Assembly: GCA_003349885.1 (NCBI GenBank)
Contig: QFXC01000008.1
Span: 124,001-188,000, forward strand
Direction: 5' to 3'
From: an endosymbiont of Galathealinum brachiosum
GTDB taxonomy: Bacteria; Pseudomonadota; Gammaproteobacteria; SZUA-229
Length of the DNA stretch: 64,000 bases
In this document: positions 62,907 to 64,000 of the stretch, in pieces
Numbering within the stretch: the stretch's first letter is position 1
Layout: every line of letters begins with the position of its first letter
Made by a program: the position numbers and the translations under genes
The notes under the pieces: model-generated
Database searches by the model: none
Seen by the model: the letters and a program-made list of their open reading frames with translations, nothing else
What the model was told of the DNA's origin: nothing

Positions 62907-64000
62907 ATGAAGTGCGTTATTCCAAGCTGTAGCGGTACTATAACAAATACAGAAAAAGGTGCTGTCTGCGGCACATGTGGAGCGACTAATATATTCGCTA
63001 CACGTATATCCTCATCAAGCCCGAAAGTTAAAACGAAAAAACAGCAATCCACTCCCCCAAAACCCCGTATTCTTATTACCTATGATGGCTGGAAAGACCG
63101 TACATTTGTTGCCACTAATATTACAGGTCGCAGTAAACAGCTAAAGACTGTTGATTCTTATCTCAAAGCATATTTAGACAACCGCACCCCTACCAACTAT
63201 CAGCCTCTTTTACAGTCTTTTGAAGCCTGGAAAAAAACCAAGGGCATTAGCTGGAAAAACAGTAGCAGAAATAAAAAAGGTGCTATTACTGAACTGGATG
63301 ATTTTATCAAACAGGAAGCCATTGAAATGGGTAAATCAGCCTCACTCTCTGGTAACAGCATGGGTGAAGAGAACGAGGATGATCATCAACGACTTGGCGT
63401 ACTCTATTTGCTGGGTAATACAAATATTAGCAATACACCTGAAGCTATCGCCAAACAGCTTTTTTCATCCGCTTTAAGTGTGGCAGGCGCAACGGGAATT
63501 ACAAAACATACCCATGGATATATAAATGGTCTGGGTGGCAGAGCACCAACAGGTGTGCCAGGCGCCAGTGTACATGCGACCCCGGGCATACACGCATTTA
63601 ATTCTAACTATAATAGCGCTTCAAGCCCGACTACCAGTAGCGGTTCATTTTTTGATCCTCATACAGCAAAAGCTTCGTCTAACTCAATGCATAACGGAAT
63701 AGATAAAGTTAGAGATAAGGTTGCCACAAAAACAGTTGGTGCAGCAGCAGGTACACAAAATAAATCTGGAGCTAAAAATATTGATGCCAACCAGCCTGCA
63801 TTAAACACCTGGAAAGACAAATTAAAAAAACTCCTTATGGATGTATGGGAATCACTGAAGTCTCTTCTAAAAACAGCTGCCGCCCAGGCAGCGAGAAGCG
63901 CAATTGAATATGGTATTACGTTAATTATAAAAGAGATCTTTAAGGTAGCTGTCCCTTTAGGTGGAGCCGCTGTTAAAACCATTGAAGGTGTATATAAAAC
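62907..64000 (+). CDS. Zinc-ribbon protein of unknown function, cut by the window end
   Basis: The frame is open from ATG 62907 to the window edge (364 codons). TAGGAG lies six bases before the ATG. The N-terminus is a zinc ribbon, C3-x4-C8 and C21-x2-C24 (MKCVIPSC, CGTCGATN). A basic linker follows, then a domain with ITYDGWKDRTFVAT near 59 and FEAWKKTKGISWKNSSRN near 105. After a Gly/Ser/Asn-rich middle (about 180-270) comes an amphipathic and hydrophobic end (ARSAIEYGITLIIKEIF). Base composition is a little higher in G+C than the three genes before it. The plan, an N-terminal adaptor and C-terminal helices, would suit a T6SS effector, but this is inference. Confidence 0.7.
   Translation, partial: MKCVIPSCSGTITNTEKGAVCGTCGATNIFATRISSSSPKVKTKKQQSTPPKPRILITYDGWKDRTFVATNITGRSKQLKTVDSYLKAYLDNRTPTNYQPLLQSFEAWKKTKGISWKNSSRNKKGAITELDDFIKQEAIEMGKSASLSGNSMGEENEDDHQRLGVLYLLGNTNISNTPEAIAKQLFSSALSVAGATGITKHTHGYINGLGGRAPTGVPGASVHATPGIHAFNSNYNSASSPTTSSGSFFDPHTAKASSNSMHNGIDKVRDKVATKTVGAAAGTQNKSGAKNIDANQPALNTWKDKLKKLLMDVWESLKSLLKTAAAQAARSAIEYGITLIIKEIFKVAVPLGGAAVKTIEGVYK

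Overview
The window is AT-rich chromosomal DNA of a gammaproteobacterium. The signs are a CtaA/CtaB/CtaG/SCO-type aa3 oxidase locus, YggX, the UbiU/UbiV/UbiT proteins for oxygen-independent ubiquinone synthesis, the queA-tgt-yajC-secD-secF cluster and a PpkA/PppA/Fha-regulated type VI secretion system (T6SS). An aquatic Thiotrichales-like or similar lineage would fit, but the genus cannot be fixed from the sequence. No tRNA, rRNA, CRISPR array or insertion sequence was recognised.

Layout: (1) 1-1320: a truncated membrane-protein gene with a terminator, then decayed DNA holding a frameshifted Rap1a/Tai-like immunity gene and a response-regulator receiver fragment. (2) 1.3-4.5 kb: an AmrS-like radical SAM gene overlapping yggX, and on the other strand a HesB/IscA-family protein followed by an ATP-grasp ligase. 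(3) 5.1-16.9 kb: coxB-coxA-ctaG-coxC, a DUF2909 gene, SURF1 and a thioredoxin-like gene, then an unrelated block (ankyrin/MORN lipoprotein, DUF2970, Yip1, a glycine-rich membrane protein), then ctaA-ctaB. (4) 17.2-22.3 kb: yhcC-ubiU-ubiV-TauD-like dioxygenase, convergent ubiT, and SCO. (5) 22.4-29.8 kb: FecR/SPOR protein, YtoQ, secF-secD-yajC, tgt, queA. (6) 30-31.2 kb: a diguanylate cyclase. (7) 31.2-33.9 kb: an ExbB-ExbD-ExbD-TonB-like operon. (8) 34.1-58.3 kb: a T6SS in two divergent arms. The minus arm is tagH-tssJ-tssK-tssL-tssM-tagF-pppA-ppkA-small ORF; the plus arm is tssA-tssB-tssC-second tssC-tssE-tssF-tssG-clpV. (9) 58.7-64 kb: an unrecognised four-gene tail, probably T6SS cargo or accessory genes, with the last gene cut by the window end.

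Two themes link the regions. First, FNR/ANR-type boxes (TTGAT-N4-ATCAA) lie upstream of the AmrS gene, between the HesB gene and the cox operon, upstream of yhcC-ubiUV with near-ideal class II spacing, and between ubiT and SCO. This suggests one oxygen-sensing regulon over aerobic and anaerobic respiration genes. Second, the T6SS looks phospho-controlled: the PpkA N-terminus carries six DKT[RK][IV] repeats and TssL starts with two similar sites, candidate ligands for the FHA domain of TagH, while PppA and TagF would oppose activation. No Hcp, VgrG or PAAR gene lies inside the window; a second full-length TssC stands next to the first. Several T6SS gene junctions hold strong hairpins of unrelated sequence, which may tune subunit ratios.
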